Made by a program: the position numbers and the translations under genes. The notes beneath the pieces were generated by a model that was not told the origin of the DNA, did not search any database, and saw nothing but the letters and a program-made list of their open reading frames with translations. Below, piece after piece: positions 41,546-49,052 of a DNA stretch of 49,052 nucleotides (position 1 is its first letter; the number at the start of each line of letters is the position of its first letter). This stretch comes from Bacillus thermozeamaize (GTDB taxonomy: Bacteria; Bacillota; Bacilli; ZCTH02-B2), in the NCBI GenBank assembly GCA_002159075.1, contig LZRT01000120.1:1-49052 (forward strand). Reading direction: 5' to 3'.

Positions 41546-42742
41546 GTGTCTTCGATCAATTATCGTCGCATCATATTGATCGTCTTGGACAGTGTTGGGA
41601 TTGGGGCCCTGCCGGATGCGGCCCATTTTGGCGATGAGGGGACGAATACCCTGGTTCACATTGCGGAAAAACGCGGCTTGCGCGTTCCCCATTTGGCTTC
41701 CATGGGACTGGCCCATATCCATCCCATTCCAGGACTGAAACCGCCTGCAAGGCCTTTGGGCGCCTATGGAAAAATGCGGGAAATATCGGCGGGGAAAGAT
41801 ACGATGACAGGTCACTGGGAGCTGATGGGCCTTGAGATAGCCAAGCCGTTTCAAACTTTCCCGAATGGCTTTCCAGCCGAGTTGATCGAAGCATTCAGCG
41901 CCCGAACGGGCCGGCAGGTGCTGGGAAACAAGCCGGCTTCGGGAACGGCAATCATTGAGGAACTGGGTGTTCAGCATATGGAAACGGGCGCCTGGATTGT
42001 TTATACTTCGGCCGACAGCGTCTTCCAGATTGCGGCGCACGAAGACGTGATCCCGCTGGCGGAATTGTACCGGGCGTGTGAAGTGGCCAGGGAATTGACC
42101 CTGGAAGAGCCATGGCGGGTAGGGCGGGTGATTGCCAGACCGTTTACAGGTTCGCCCGGCGCCTTTCAGCGGACGCCCCGGCGCCGGGATTACGCCGTAA
42201 AGCCCCCTGCTCCCACGGTAATGAACCGGTTGCAGGAGGCGGGGCTGGATGTGATTGCCATCGGCAAAATTGCCGATATCTACAGCGGAGAGGGTGTGAC
42301 CCGCAGCATTCCGACCCGTTCCAACATGGATGGGGTGGACCGCATCCTGGAAGTGCTGAGTGAACCCTTTTGTGGCCTGGCTTTTGCGAATTTGGTGGAT
42401 TTTGATTCGTTGTACGGGCACCGCCGTGATCCGGAAGGGTATGGACAGGCTTTGGAGGAGTTTGATGCGCGGATCCCGGAAATGCTGGAAGCCCTAGGTT
42501 CTGATGACCTGTTGATCATCACGGCCGATCATGGCAACGATCCCACGCACACGGGAACCGACCATACCCGGGAATATGTTCCCCTCCTGGTTTACCATCC
42601 GGCCATTCAGCCGGCCAACCTCGGCATCCGTCAGACCTTCGCCGACGTGGGTGCCACGATCGCAGAAAATTTCGGCGTGAGGAAGCCGCAAATCGGCCAA
42701 AGCTTTTTGTCAGAGATCAGGATTGAGGAGAGTCGTATATGA
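41546..42742 (+). CDS. deoB: Phosphopentomutase
   Basis: Interconverts ribose (or deoxyribose) 1- and 5-phosphates, completing nucleoside salvage with the phosphorylases that follow. The 398-residue alkaline-phosphatase-fold enzyme has the metal ligand motifs [39 protein letters not shown], and [21 protein letters not shown] at 41546 is the only usable start but its ribosome site (AGGAGGGAG near 41524-41532) is about 14 nt away, so translation may be inefficient. The stop overlaps the next start (ATGA). Confidence 0.96.
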   Translation: MSSINYRRIILIVLDSVGIGALPDAAHFGDEGTNTLVHIAEKRGLRVPHLASMGLAHIHPIPGLKPPARPLGAYGKMREISAGKDTMTGHWELMGLEIAKPFQTFPNGFPAELIEAFSARTGRQVLGNKPASGTAIIEELGVQHMETGAWIVYTSADSVFQIAAHEDVIPLAELYRACEVARELTLEEPWRVGRVIARPFTGSPGAFQRTPRRRDYAVKPPAPTVMNRLQEAGLDVIAIGKIADIYSGEGVTRSIPTRSNMDGVDRILEVLSEPFCGLAFANLVDFDSLYGHRRDPEGYGQALEEFDARIPEMLEALGSDDLLIITADHGNDPTHTGTDHTREYVPLLVYHPAIQPANLGIRQTFADVGATIAENFGVRKPQIGQSFLSEIRIEESRI

Positions 42743-43581
42743 TGGACGCCACTGAAACATACCGTAAACAGGTCCAGGAGACGGCGCATGTGCTGCAGCG
42801 CCGCCTTGGCGGTTTTAAGCCGCAGGTAGCGCTCATTCTGGGTTCAGGCCTTGGCGCGTTTGCAGAGGAAATTGAACAGCCAATCGAGATTCCTTATGAA
42901 GCCCTGCCGCATTTTCCGATCTCGACGGTACCGGGACATGCCGGAAAGTGGGTCGCCGGAACGGTGGAAGGGTGTCCCGTGCTCTGCATGCAAGGCCGCT
43001 TCCATTATTATGAAGGCTATTCGATGGCACAGGTCACCTTTCCGATTCGCGTGATGCATGAGCTGGACATTGGGACCCTGATCATTACCAACGCCTCAGG
43101 AGGCATCCGCCCGACTTTTCAACCCGGCGATTTGATGCTGATCGAGGACCATATCAACTGGATGTTTGCCAACCCTTTGCGAGGGCCGAATGTGGATGAG
43201 TGGGGGCCCCGCTTTCCTGATATGTCGCAAGCCTATGACAGGGAGCTTCTTTCGCTCGCTGAACAGGTTGCCGCCCGCTGCGGCCTTTCCGCGCAGCGAG
43301 GCGTTTATCTGGCGGTTACCGGCCCCAGTTATGAAACGCCCGCTGAAATCAGGGCGTTCCGCAAACTGGGGGCCGACGCGGTCGGCATGTCCACCGTCCC
43401 TGAAGTCATCGTGGCCAGGCACCAGGGGATGAGGGTTTTAGGGATTTCCTGCATTGCAAACCTCGCCAGCGGGATCTTGGATCAGCCCCTTTCCCATGAA
43501 GAAGTGGTACATACCTCCAACCAGGCCAAAGACCGCCTGACAGCGCTGATCAAGGGCATACTCAAGGAGTTGAAACGATGA
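42739..43581 (+). CDS. pupG: Purine nucleoside phosphorylase (6-oxopurine type)
   Basis: Phosphorolysis of inosine and guanosine to base and ribose 1-phosphate. The 280-residue trimeric-type PNP has [53 protein letters not shown] with the base-binding Glu, and [13 protein letters not shown]...SCIAN with the Asn that reads the 6-oxo group. ATG 42739 follows GAGGAG (42725-42730). It overlaps deoB by four bases and the second PNP by four bases. Confidence 0.94.
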   Translation: MMDATETYRKQVQETAHVLQRRLGGFKPQVALILGSGLGAFAEEIEQPIEIPYEALPHFPISTVPGHAGKWVAGTVEGCPVLCMQGRFHYYEGYSMAQVTFPIRVMHELDIGTLIITNASGGIRPTFQPGDLMLIEDHINWMFANPLRGPNVDEWGPRFPDMSQAYDRELLSLAEQVAARCGLSAQRGVYLAVTGPSYETPAEIRAFRKLGADAVGMSTVPEVIVARHQGMRVLGISCIANLASGILDQPLSHEEVVHTSNQAKDRLTALIKGILKELKR

Positions 43582-44408
43582 GTGTGAAGGCCGTCCGAGT
43601 CATGGAATCGGTGGCTGCCATTCGCCGGCTCACTTCTTTCCGGCCGCGCATCGGCCTGATCCTGGGCTCCGGCCTGGGAGAACTGGCCGATCGGATTGAT
43701 TCTTCCGTGACCATCCCTTTTCGAGAGATTCCGCATTTTGCCGTTTCCACCGTGCCGGGCCACAAGGGTGAACTGGTCATTGGCCAGTTGGAAGGCCAGA
43801 CGGTGGCGGCCATGCGTGGCCGGGTCCATTACTACGAAGGCTGGCCAATGGATAAGGTCACGTTTCCTGTGTATGTGATGCGCGAGCTGGGCGTCGAGCA
43901 ACTGATTCTCACCAATGCGGCTGGCGGTTTGAATCCCGCTTTTTCTCCCGGCGATTTGATGCTGATTGCCGACCACCTCAACCTCACCGGAGACCATCCT
44001 CTGATTGGTGCCAATGATGAACCGCTGGGGCCCCGGTTTCCCGATCTGTCCTCCGCATATGACAAACAGTTGGGGCTGCGTTTGAAAGAGGCGGCGAAAC
44101 AACTCGCGATCAGCTTGCAAGAAGGGGTTTATGCCGGAATCAGCGGTCCCAATTACCTCTCCAAGGCAGAGCTGAGAGCATTATTGCGCCTTGGCGCAGA
44201 TGCCCTGGGCATGTCCACCGTTCCCGAGGCGATCGCGGCCAATCATTGTGGCATGAAGGTTCTCGGCCTTTCTTGCATTACGGATATAGCCAATCCGGAC
44301 CTCCTGGAGCCGCCAACTCACGAACAGGTATTGCGCGTCGCTGAAGCGGCCAAACCAGCCTTTCTTTCGTTGCTGTGCCGTTATATTCGTTCCTGCGGGG
44401 AGGATTGA
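43578..44408 (+). CDS. Second purine nucleoside phosphorylase with changed base pocket
   Basis: A 276-residue paralogue of the gene just upstream, keeping the phosphate and ribose sites ([53 protein letters not shown]). The base-recognition residues differ: the pocket Glu of YET is replaced in SGPNYLSKAE (YLS), and the key Asn of SCIAN becomes Asp in SCITD. These changes recall methylthioadenosine/6-aminopurine-type enzymes, so it may prefer adenine nucleosides (inference). The start overlaps the first PNP stop; same operon. Confidence 0.88.
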   Translation: MSVKAVRVMESVAAIRRLTSFRPRIGLILGSGLGELADRIDSSVTIPFREIPHFAVSTVPGHKGELVIGQLEGQTVAAMRGRVHYYEGWPMDKVTFPVYVMRELGVEQLILTNAAGGLNPAFSPGDLMLIADHLNLTGDHPLIGANDEPLGPRFPDLSSAYDKQLGLRLKEAAKQLAISLQEGVYAGISGPNYLSKAELRALLRLGADALGMSTVPEAIAANHCGMKVLGLSCITDIANPDLLEPPTHEQVLRVAEAAKPAFLSLLCRYIRSCGED

Positions 44409-44410
44409 AA

Positions 44411-45724
44411 GTGCGTGCGGTGGATTTGATCCGAAAAAAGCGAGAGGGTCAGCCCCTTTCCCGGGAAGAAATTCACTATCTCATCAACGGATTTACAACT
44501 GGACGCATCCCCGATTATCAGATGGCGGCATGGGCCATGGCTGTCTGTTTTCGCGGCATGGATGAGCAAGAGACGGCCGAGCTCACGGAAGCCATGGTCC
44601 GCTCAGGAGAGCAAGTGGATCTTTCGGGAATTGACGGCGTCGTGGTAGACAAACACAGCACGGGCGGCGTGGGGGACACCACTACCCTTGTTCTGGCGCC
44701 GCTGGTGGCTGCCTGCGGCGTGCCCGTCGCCAAAATGTCCGGCAAGAGTCTGGGGCATACGGGCGGGACCATTGACAAACTGGCGGGCATACCCGGCTTT
44801 ACGACCCAACTGGACAGACAGCGTTTCATCCAGCAGGTGAACCGTATCGGCTTGGCCTTGACAAGCCAGTCGGAAAGCCTGGTTCCGGCAGACAAGCGGT
44901 TATACGCATTGCGGGACGTCACGGCCACGGTGGATTCCATCCCGCTGATTGCCAGTTCGATCATGAGCAAAAAAATCGCATCCGGTGCCCAGGCCATCGT
45001 CCTCGATGTCAAAGTGGGCAGCGGAGCTTTTATGAAAACGCTTGAAGAAGCCGACGAGCTGGCCCGGATGATGGTTCAGCTGGGCAACCGGCTGGGGCGG
45101 AAAACGGCGGCGGTCATCAGCGATATGAACCAACCTCTGGGGAGGGCAGTGGGAAGCGCGCTGGAGGTGCGGGAGGCGATCCTCGCCCTGAAGGGAGAGG
45201 GGGAGCCGCGTCTCGTTGAACTTTGCCTGCATCTTGGCAGCCTGATGCTGCTTTTGGCCGGCCGCGTACCTTCCGAAAAAGAGGGGCGCCGCCTGCTGGA
45301 AGAGGCGCTTGCAAGCGGGCAAGCGCTCGCCAAGATGAAGCAATGGATCGCGGCGCAGGGGGGCCAGCCCGAAGTGGTCGACGAGCCGGAACGACTGCCG
45401 CTGGCAGCCTTTAGGCGGACGGTCCGGGCGCAAGAAGAGGGGTATCTGAGCCGGATCGACACGGAGCAGGTCGGCATTGCCGCCGTGATGCTGGGAGCCG
45501 GACGAAACGTCAAGGAGGATCATCTGGACCCGTCCGTGGGTTTGCTGTTCGAACAGCGTCTCGGTCAATATGTCCGGCCAGGCGATCCCCTGTTCACGAT
45601 CTACAGTGGAAATGAACAGGCGTCAGAGGTGGAAGCCCTTTTGCGCAAATCGGTGCACCTTTCCAAGACACCGCCTGCGGTTCCGCCATTGATTTACCAA
45701 ACGATAACGGGCCCGGGCGATTGA
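44411..45724 (+). CDS. pdp: Pyrimidine-nucleoside phosphorylase
   Basis: Cleaves uridine, thymidine and deoxyuridine with phosphate. The 437-residue protein has the alpha domain, the VDKHSTGGVGDTTTLVLAP phosphate loop, MSGKSLGHTGGTIDKL, SQSESLVPADKRLYALRD, and ASSIMSKKIASGAQAIVLD, then the C-terminal alpha/beta domain with GYLSRIDTEQVG. GTG 44411 follows GGGGAGG (44397-44403). It is the last gene of the deoB-pnp-pnp-pdp salvage operon. Confidence 0.96.
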   Translation: MRAVDLIRKKREGQPLSREEIHYLINGFTTGRIPDYQMAAWAMAVCFRGMDEQETAELTEAMVRSGEQVDLSGIDGVVVDKHSTGGVGDTTTLVLAPLVAACGVPVAKMSGKSLGHTGGTIDKLAGIPGFTTQLDRQRFIQQVNRIGLALTSQSESLVPADKRLYALRDVTATVDSIPLIASSIMSKKIASGAQAIVLDVKVGSGAFMKTLEEADELARMMVQLGNRLGRKTAAVISDMNQPLGRAVGSALEVREAILALKGEGEPRLVELCLHLGSLMLLLAGRVPSEKEGRRLLEEALASGQALAKMKQWIAAQGGQPEVVDEPERLPLAAFRRTVRAQEEGYLSRIDTEQVGIAAVMLGAGRNVKEDHLDPSVGLLFEQRLGQYVRPGDPLFTIYSGNEQASEVEALLRKSVHLSKTPPAVPPLIYQTITGPGD

Positions 45725-45757
45725 AAAAGTCGCAGGACGGCCGTTTTGCTGATTAAT

Positions 45758-45792
45758 CTCCTTCTTTTCTGGAACAATAGGAAAAGAAGGAG
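45758..45792 (+). promoter_or_regulatory. 12-bp hairpin burying the dacF ribosome site
   Basis: CTCCTTCTTTTC (45758-45769) is the exact complement of GAAAAGAAGGAG (45781-45792) with an 11-nt loop. The right arm contains the dacF ribosome site AAGGAGG (45787-45793). No T-tract follows, so it is not a terminator of pdp. Folding would block dacF translation on transcripts reading through from pdp. Confidence 0.7.
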
Positions 45793-45802
45793 GTTGTGTG
45801 GA

Positions 45803-46990
45803 TTGAGACCCGTGAAAACGTTAACTCTCATCCTCCAAATCAGTGTTTGTGCCGCTTTGCTATTCCTGTTTCCGGCACAGGGGATGGCCAAGGAACCGGC
45901 CGATCTGGCACCGCAGGCTGTCTCCGCCATTTTGATGGAGGCGTCAACAGGAACCATTTTGTTTGAAAAAAACGCTCACAAAAAGCTGCCGCCGGCGTCC
46001 ATTACGAAGATCATGACGATGCTGTTGATCATGGAAGCGGTGGAGGAGGGCCGAATCACCCTTGATGAGCAGGTTCGGGTGAGTGAACATGCGGCCTCGA
46101 TGGGCGGTTCCCAGATTTTTCTGGAACCTGGCGAACAGATGTCGGTCCGCGATTTGTTGAAGGGAATTGCCGTGGCTTCGGGCAATGATGCTTCGGTCGC
46201 GATGGCAGAACATATTGCAGGCACAGAAGAAGCCTTTGTCGAGATGATGAATCGGAAGGCGCAGGAACTCGGATTGAAGGATACGCACTTCATGAACGCC
46301 AGCGGGTTGCCGGAAGAGGGGCATGTAAGTTCGGCCTATGATATTGCCGTCATGTCGCGCGAACTGCTCAAATATGACACCATCACGCAATATACAAGCA
46401 TTTATCAGGATTACTTGCGTCAAGACAGCAAAAATCCTTTCTGGCTGGTCAATACAAACAAGCTGGTTCGTTTTTATGAAGGGGTGGACGGACTGAAAAC
46501 GGGGTATACCAGCGAAGCCGGGTTTTGTTTATCCGCGACGGCCAAAAAGGGAAAGATGCGCCTCATCGCTGTCGTGATGGGTGAACCGGACACCAAATCC
46601 CGCAACCGCGAAGTGAGCCGGCTGCTGGATTATGCGTTTGCCCAATACACCGTTCATCCGCTGTACGAAAAAGGCGACTTTATCGCGCATGTACAGGTCA
46701 ACAAAGGAGCCCAGCGCCAAATTCCGCTCCACGCTCCGCAGCAGATCGGCATCTTGATGCAAAAAGGAGAAAAAATACAGGATTACGACACGGAAATTGT
46801 GCTCAACGAACCTCTGCAGGCGCCGCTGAAGCAGGGAGATGTATTGGGGTATGTCCGGGTATTAAAAGAGGGTCAGACCCGCCTGACTTACGAATTGACT
46901 GTGCCCCACGACATTCCAAAAGCCAACATCTGGCAGCTTTTTAAACGGACGAGCAAAGATCTCCTATTCCCATTCAAGTCTGGGAACTGA
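45803..46990 (+). CDS. dacF: D-alanyl-D-alanine carboxypeptidase DacF
   Basis: Penicillin-binding protein that trims stem peptides, here the sporulation-linked DacF in its usual place before spoIIAA. The 395-residue protein has a signal peptide (about 1-28, ending FPAQGMA), catalytic Ser66-xx-Lys69 (SITK), SGN (126-128), KTG (232-234), and a C-terminal beta domain ending in a basic amphipathic tail (QLFKRTSKDLLFPFKSG) for membrane attachment. TTG 45803 is chosen, 9 nt after AAGGAGG; GTG 45812 is the alternative. The ribosome site lies in a 12-bp hairpin. Confidence 0.95.
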   Translation: MRPVKTLTLILQISVCAALLFLFPAQGMAKEPADLAPQAVSAILMEASTGTILFEKNAHKKLPPASITKIMTMLLIMEAVEEGRITLDEQVRVSEHAASMGGSQIFLEPGEQMSVRDLLKGIAVASGNDASVAMAEHIAGTEEAFVEMMNRKAQELGLKDTHFMNASGLPEEGHVSSAYDIAVMSRELLKYDTITQYTSIYQDYLRQDSKNPFWLVNTNKLVRFYEGVDGLKTGYTSEAGFCLSATAKKGKMRLIAVVMGEPDTKSRNREVSRLLDYAFAQYTVHPLYEKGDFIAHVQVNKGAQRQIPLHAPQQIGILMQKGEKIQDYDTEIVLNEPLQAPLKQGDVLGYVRVLKEGQTRLTYELTVPHDIPKANIWQLFKRTSKDLLFPFKSGN

Positions 46991-47026
46991 AGCCACTTCC
47001 TGACGAAAATATCGCGGCATAAGGCA

Positions 47027-47062
47027 TCCCGCTTCTGTTTGGAAAGAGGCGGGAATTTTTTT
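47027..47062 (+). terminator. Terminator of dacF
   Basis: TCCCGCTTC (47027-47035) pairs with GAGGCGGGA (47046-47054), 9 bp with one T-G pair, 10-nt loop, followed by seven T. Confidence 0.9.
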
Positions 47063-47120
47063 GGACGGCCACTTGATCCGGGAACCATTTTCGCGCATTT
47101 TGTATTCTTTTTTCTACTTT

Positions 47121-47159
47121 TGTCGGAGGGAAGGAATTTTTGTGAAGCCCGTAGAAATA
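47121..47159 (+). promoter_or_regulatory. Candidate sigma-H promoter and 0A box of the spoIIA operon
   Basis: -35 GAAGGAATT (47130-47138), identical to that of spo0A; 12-bp spacer; -10 GTAGAAATA (47151-47159), eight of nine matches to RNNGAATWW. TGTCGGA (47121-47127) just upstream differs from a 0A box by one base. In B. subtilis the spoIIA operon is driven by sigma-H with Spo0A~P. Confidence 0.7.
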
Positions 47160-47202
47160 GCATGGTAAGAAATCATGATCACGGGGAGAAGGGAGCGCAA
47201 TC

Positions 47203-47565
47203 ATGGCCATCGCATGGGAACAGGACAGATACCGGGATCTTTTACTGGTTCGTCTGATCGGTGAATTGGATATGCAAACCGCAGAGTCTGTTCGTCAGAT
47301 GTTGCAGGAGGAGCTTGCCAAAGGAACGGTGAAATCCTTGGTTCTCAACTTGCAAAGGCTTCAGTTTATGGACAGCTCCGGTCTCGGCGTGATCCTCGGC
47401 AGGTACAAAACCCTGCAAGCGTTGGGCGGAAAGTTGCTGATCTGCGGGGCAAACCCAACGGTCAGGCGATTGCTGGAGCTTTCAGGGGTTTTCAAAGTTT
47501 CCGCCGTTTTTGAGACAGAGGACGAGGCGCTTCAATCGATGGGGGTGATGACCCGTGAAAAGTAA
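47203..47565 (+). CDS. spoIIAA: Anti-sigma-F factor antagonist SpoIIAA
   Basis: STAS-domain protein that, when unphosphorylated, frees sigma-F from SpoIIAB in the forespore. The 120-residue protein has the phosphorylation site in FMDSSGLGVILGRY (Ser58 by position) and the LELSGVFKV segment. The start ATG follows AAGGGAG. It is the first gene of spoIIAA-spoIIAB-sigF; its 3' end overlaps spoIIAB by 11 nt. It lies behind a sigma-H/0A promoter. Confidence 0.97.
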   Translation: MAIAWEQDRYRDLLLVRLIGELDMQTAESVRQMLQEELAKGTVKSLVLNLQRLQFMDSSGLGVILGRYKTLQALGGKLLICGANPTVRRLLELSGVFKVSAVFETEDEALQSMGVMTREK

Positions 47566-47998
47566 TTTCATGAGCATTTCCTTTGCTGCCGTGCCAGAAA
47601 ACGTTTCTTTTGCCAGGGTGGTCGTGGCCGCTTTTGTTTCGCAGGTCGATCCGACGATGCAGGAATTGACCGATTTGCAAACGGTGGTGTCGGAGGCCGT
47701 CACCAATGCGATTGTGCATGGATACGACAACAACCCCGATGGGGTGGTTACGATCACGGCCAAGTTGATCGAGCAGGCCGTCGAGCTGACCGTCGAAGAC
47801 CGAGGGGTAGGGATCGAAAACCTGGAAAAGGCCCGGGAACCGCTTTATACGACCAAGCCGGATAAGGAACACACTGGAATGGGCTTTACAATTATGGAAA
47901 ACTTTGTTAATGATATACAGATAGAGACCGCGCTCGGAAAAGGGACAAAAATCCGTTTTGTCAAATACCTTCAGGCCAATGAAGCCATGTATAATTAG
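47555..47998 (+). CDS. spoIIAB: Anti-sigma-F factor / serine kinase SpoIIAB
   Basis: Holds sigma-F inactive and phosphorylates SpoIIAA. The 147-residue GHKL ATPase has the N box VVSEAVTNAIVHGY, the G1 box VEDRGVGIENLEKARE, and the G2 region GMGFTIMENFVND. The start GTG at 47555 follows GGGGGTGATG; ATG 47570 is an alternative. It overlaps spoIIAA by 11 nt, so the two proteins are made in coupled amounts. Confidence 0.97.
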   Translation: MKSNFMSISFAAVPENVSFARVVVAAFVSQVDPTMQELTDLQTVVSEAVTNAIVHGYDNNPDGVVTITAKLIEQAVELTVEDRGVGIENLEKAREPLYTTKPDKEHTGMGFTIMENFVNDIQIETALGKGTKIRFVKYLQANEAMYN

Positions 47999-48007
47999 GG
48001 TGATCCG

Positions 48008-48784
48008 ATGAATACAGAGGATAAAAACCTGGATAACCGGGACAGGGAACAACAAGACAGCCCCTATCTCACGGATGCGGAAGTCCGCGATCTGATCGCG
48101 CGCAGCCAGGCGGGGGACAGTGAAGCCAGAAACCGGCTGGTCAACGCCAACATTCGCCTGGTATGGTCGGTTGTCCAGCGGTTCTTGAACCGGGGGTACG
48201 AGGCGGATGATCTGTTTCAGATAGGGTGCATCGGGCTGTTAAAAGCGGTGGACAAGTTTGACTTGCGTTACGACGTCAAATTTTCCACCTATGCGGTTCC
48301 GATGATCATCGGCGAGATCAAGCGCTTTTTGCGCGATGACGGCAGTGTCAAGGTCAGCCGTTCGATGAAGGAGCTGGCGAACCGGATTCGCAAGATGCGC
48401 GATGAACTGTCCAAAGAATACGGCCGTCAACCTACCGTTTCCGAGATCGCCAATGCGCTGTCCATATCCCCCGAAGTGGTGGTCTTGGCGCAGGAGGCCA
48501 ACCGGACGCCGACCTCCATACACGAGACGGTGTTTGAAAATGACAGTGATCCGATTTTGCTCATGGATCAAATTGCTGACGATTCATATGAGAAATGGTT
48601 CGATCAAATCGCATTGCGGGAGGCCATTGAGCGTTTATCCGAACGGGAACGGTTGATCGTCTATTTGCGGTATTTTCGGGACCAAACGCAGTCGGAGGTG
48701 GCAGAACGCCTGGGCATTTCCCAGGTTCAGGTTTCACGCCTGGAGAAAAAGATTTTGCAGAGCATCCGCGATCAGATCGGTTAA
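48008..48784 (+). CDS. sigF: RNA polymerase sporulation sigma factor SigF
   Basis: First forespore-specific sigma factor. The 258-residue protein has regions 2 (NIRLVWSVVQRFLNRGYEADDLFQIGCIGL; RYDVKFSTYAVPMI), 3 (YGRQPTVSEIANAL), and 4 (LSERERLIVYLRYFRDQTQ and LGISQVQVSRLEKKIL), all intact. The start ATG follows GGGTGAT 9 bp after spoIIAB. The spoVA genes that follow sigF in B. subtilis are not seen; instead an insertion-sequence end begins within about 120 bp. Confidence 0.98.
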   Translation: MNTEDKNLDNRDREQQDSPYLTDAEVRDLIARSQAGDSEARNRLVNANIRLVWSVVQRFLNRGYEADDLFQIGCIGLLKAVDKFDLRYDVKFSTYAVPMIIGEIKRFLRDDGSVKVSRSMKELANRIRKMRDELSKEYGRQPTVSEIANALSISPEVVVLAQEANRTPTSIHETVFENDSDPILLMDQIADDSYEKWFDQIALREAIERLSERERLIVYLRYFRDQTQSEVAERLGISQVQVSRLEKKILQSIRDQIG

Positions 48785-48859
48785 ATTTGCTCGGTTCGCG
48801 CCTGACAGTTAGAGTAAAATAATCATTGGCTAGCAGGCAGGAAAATCGCTTATAAAAAG

Positions 48860-48905
48860 CGAAAAGAGACCTGTCACACCCTTCAGCAAAGGAGGTCTCT
48901 TTTCG
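48860..48905 (+). promoter_or_regulatory. 13-bp hairpin burying the transposase ribosome site
   Basis: CGAAAAGAGACCT (48860-48872) is the exact complement of AGGTCTCTTTTCG (48893-48905), ending right at the ATG (48906). The ribosome site AAAGGAGGT (48888-48896) is half inside the right arm. This is a known way for insertion sequences to stop translation from outside transcripts. Confidence 0.7.
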
Positions 48906-49052
48906 ATGGAATTATTCAATTACACTTCCAGTCTAGCGCAACAAATCGTTGAGGGCAAGATCAATTTCATCCAATTGGAGCAAGAGATCTTTCGGATGGT
49001 GAAAGCGCTGGGCGCTCTTATCATGGAAAAAGTCATTGTTGAAGCGGACCAA
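48906..49052 (+). CDS. ISLre2-type transposase, 5' part (runs off the window)
   Basis: Forty-nine codons from ATG 48906 stay open to the window edge. The sequence contains INFIQLEQEIFRMVKALG followed by GALIMEKVIVEADQ, which resembles the N-terminus of ISLre2-family (UPF0236-type) transposases: a short helix, then the 'F-LE-E' segment. The catalytic part is outside the window. It lies about 120 bp after sigF with its ribosome site in a 13-bp hairpin. Family call made from memory. Confidence 0.7.
   Translation, partial: MELFNYTSSLAQQIVEGKINFIQLEQEIFRMVKALGALIMEKVIVEADQ

Larger units (their letters stand above)
48835..49052 (+). mobile_element. Left end of an ISLre2-type insertion sequence
   Basis: The region from about 48835 to the edge holds short palindromic stretches (CGCTT/AAGCG near 48847-48861), the ribosome-site hairpin and the transposase start. 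The exact terminal repeat could not be fixed, so the left boundary is approximate. Confidence 0.5.

Noticed and set aside
1-49052. CRISPR arrays, tRNA or rRNA genes, prophage or restriction modules
   Set aside because: None was seen. Apart from the two insertion-sequence ends, all of the window is conserved chromosomal content.

Overview
The window is about 49 kb of chromosome from a spore-forming, moderately GC-rich member of the Bacilli. Gene order follows the Bacillus subtilis chromosome closely (aroQ-yqhT-efp-yqhV-spoIIIA-acc-yqhY-nusB-folD-xse-ispA-dxs-yqxC-ahrC-recN-spoIVB-spo0A, later nudF-spoIIM-fur-xerD-deoB-pupG-pdp-dacF-spoIIA-sigF). It also carries an OLE RNA with its partner gene oapA, which is typical of extremophilic and anaerobic Firmicutes. 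Together these suggest a thermophilic or alkaliphilic bacillus-like organism. The genus cannot be fixed from the sequence alone.

Layout. 1-190: the 5' end of a minus-strand transposase-like gene followed by two degenerate 22-23 bp direct repeats, probably an insertion-sequence end. 190-5350: aroQ, an M24 peptidase and efp forward; a minus-strand comA-comB-DUF441 set (3-sulfolactate synthesis); then yqhV and a small acidic CD1247-like gene closed by a terminator. 5.4-10.8 kb: complete spoIIIAA-AH operon for the forespore feeding channel. 10.8-14.1 kb: accB-accC plus the YqhY/AmaP/DUF2273 Asp23-type set. 14.1-19.3 kb: nusB, a TsaD/Kae1 paralogue, folD, xseA, xseB, ispA and a DUF1657 gene. 19.3-20.6 kb: OLE RNA with its own promoter, and oapA. 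20.6-28.9 kb: dxs, a TlyA-type methyltransferase, nadK, argR, recN, spoIVB, spo0A. 29-31.7 kb: steA-like gene and two sugar-transferase-type genes. 31.7-33 kb: DUF2627, lipB and a 29-codon prli42-like gene. 33-38.5 kb: a methylmalonyl-CoA module (mutase large subunit, a fused B12-binding/epimerase protein, a carboxylase beta subunit) and DUF3866. 38.4-48.8 kb: mciZ-like, nudF, spoIIM, fur, xerD, deoB, two purine nucleoside phosphorylases, pdp, dacF, spoIIAA, spoIIAB, sigF. 48.8 kb to the end: start of an ISLre2-type element directly behind sigF.

How it works together. Much of the window is sporulation control and execution. Spo0A and the SpoIIAA/SpoIIAB/SigF switch each sit behind a matching candidate sigma-H promoter with a 0A box. 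SpoIIIA, SpoIVB, SpoIIM, DacF and MciZ act later. Around them are housekeeping genes for fatty-acid, isoprenoid, folate and nucleoside metabolism and DNA repair.

Most notable observations: (1) the complete OLE RNA/oapA locus inside the isoprenoid operon; (2) a strong intrinsic terminator lying wholly inside the spoIVB reading frame, upstream of its stop codon; (3) a single protein fusing the B12-binding subunit of methylmalonyl-CoA mutase to methylmalonyl-CoA epimerase; (4) perfect hairpins that bury the ribosome-binding sites of dacF, the DUF1657 gene and the ISLre2 transposase; (5) tandem purine nucleoside phosphorylases, the second of which has lost the 6-oxopurine-recognition residues; (6) very small genes (prli42, mciZ) and a TsaD paralogue of unknown role. 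All positions, pairings and motifs were read by eye. No database search, alignment or folding program was run.
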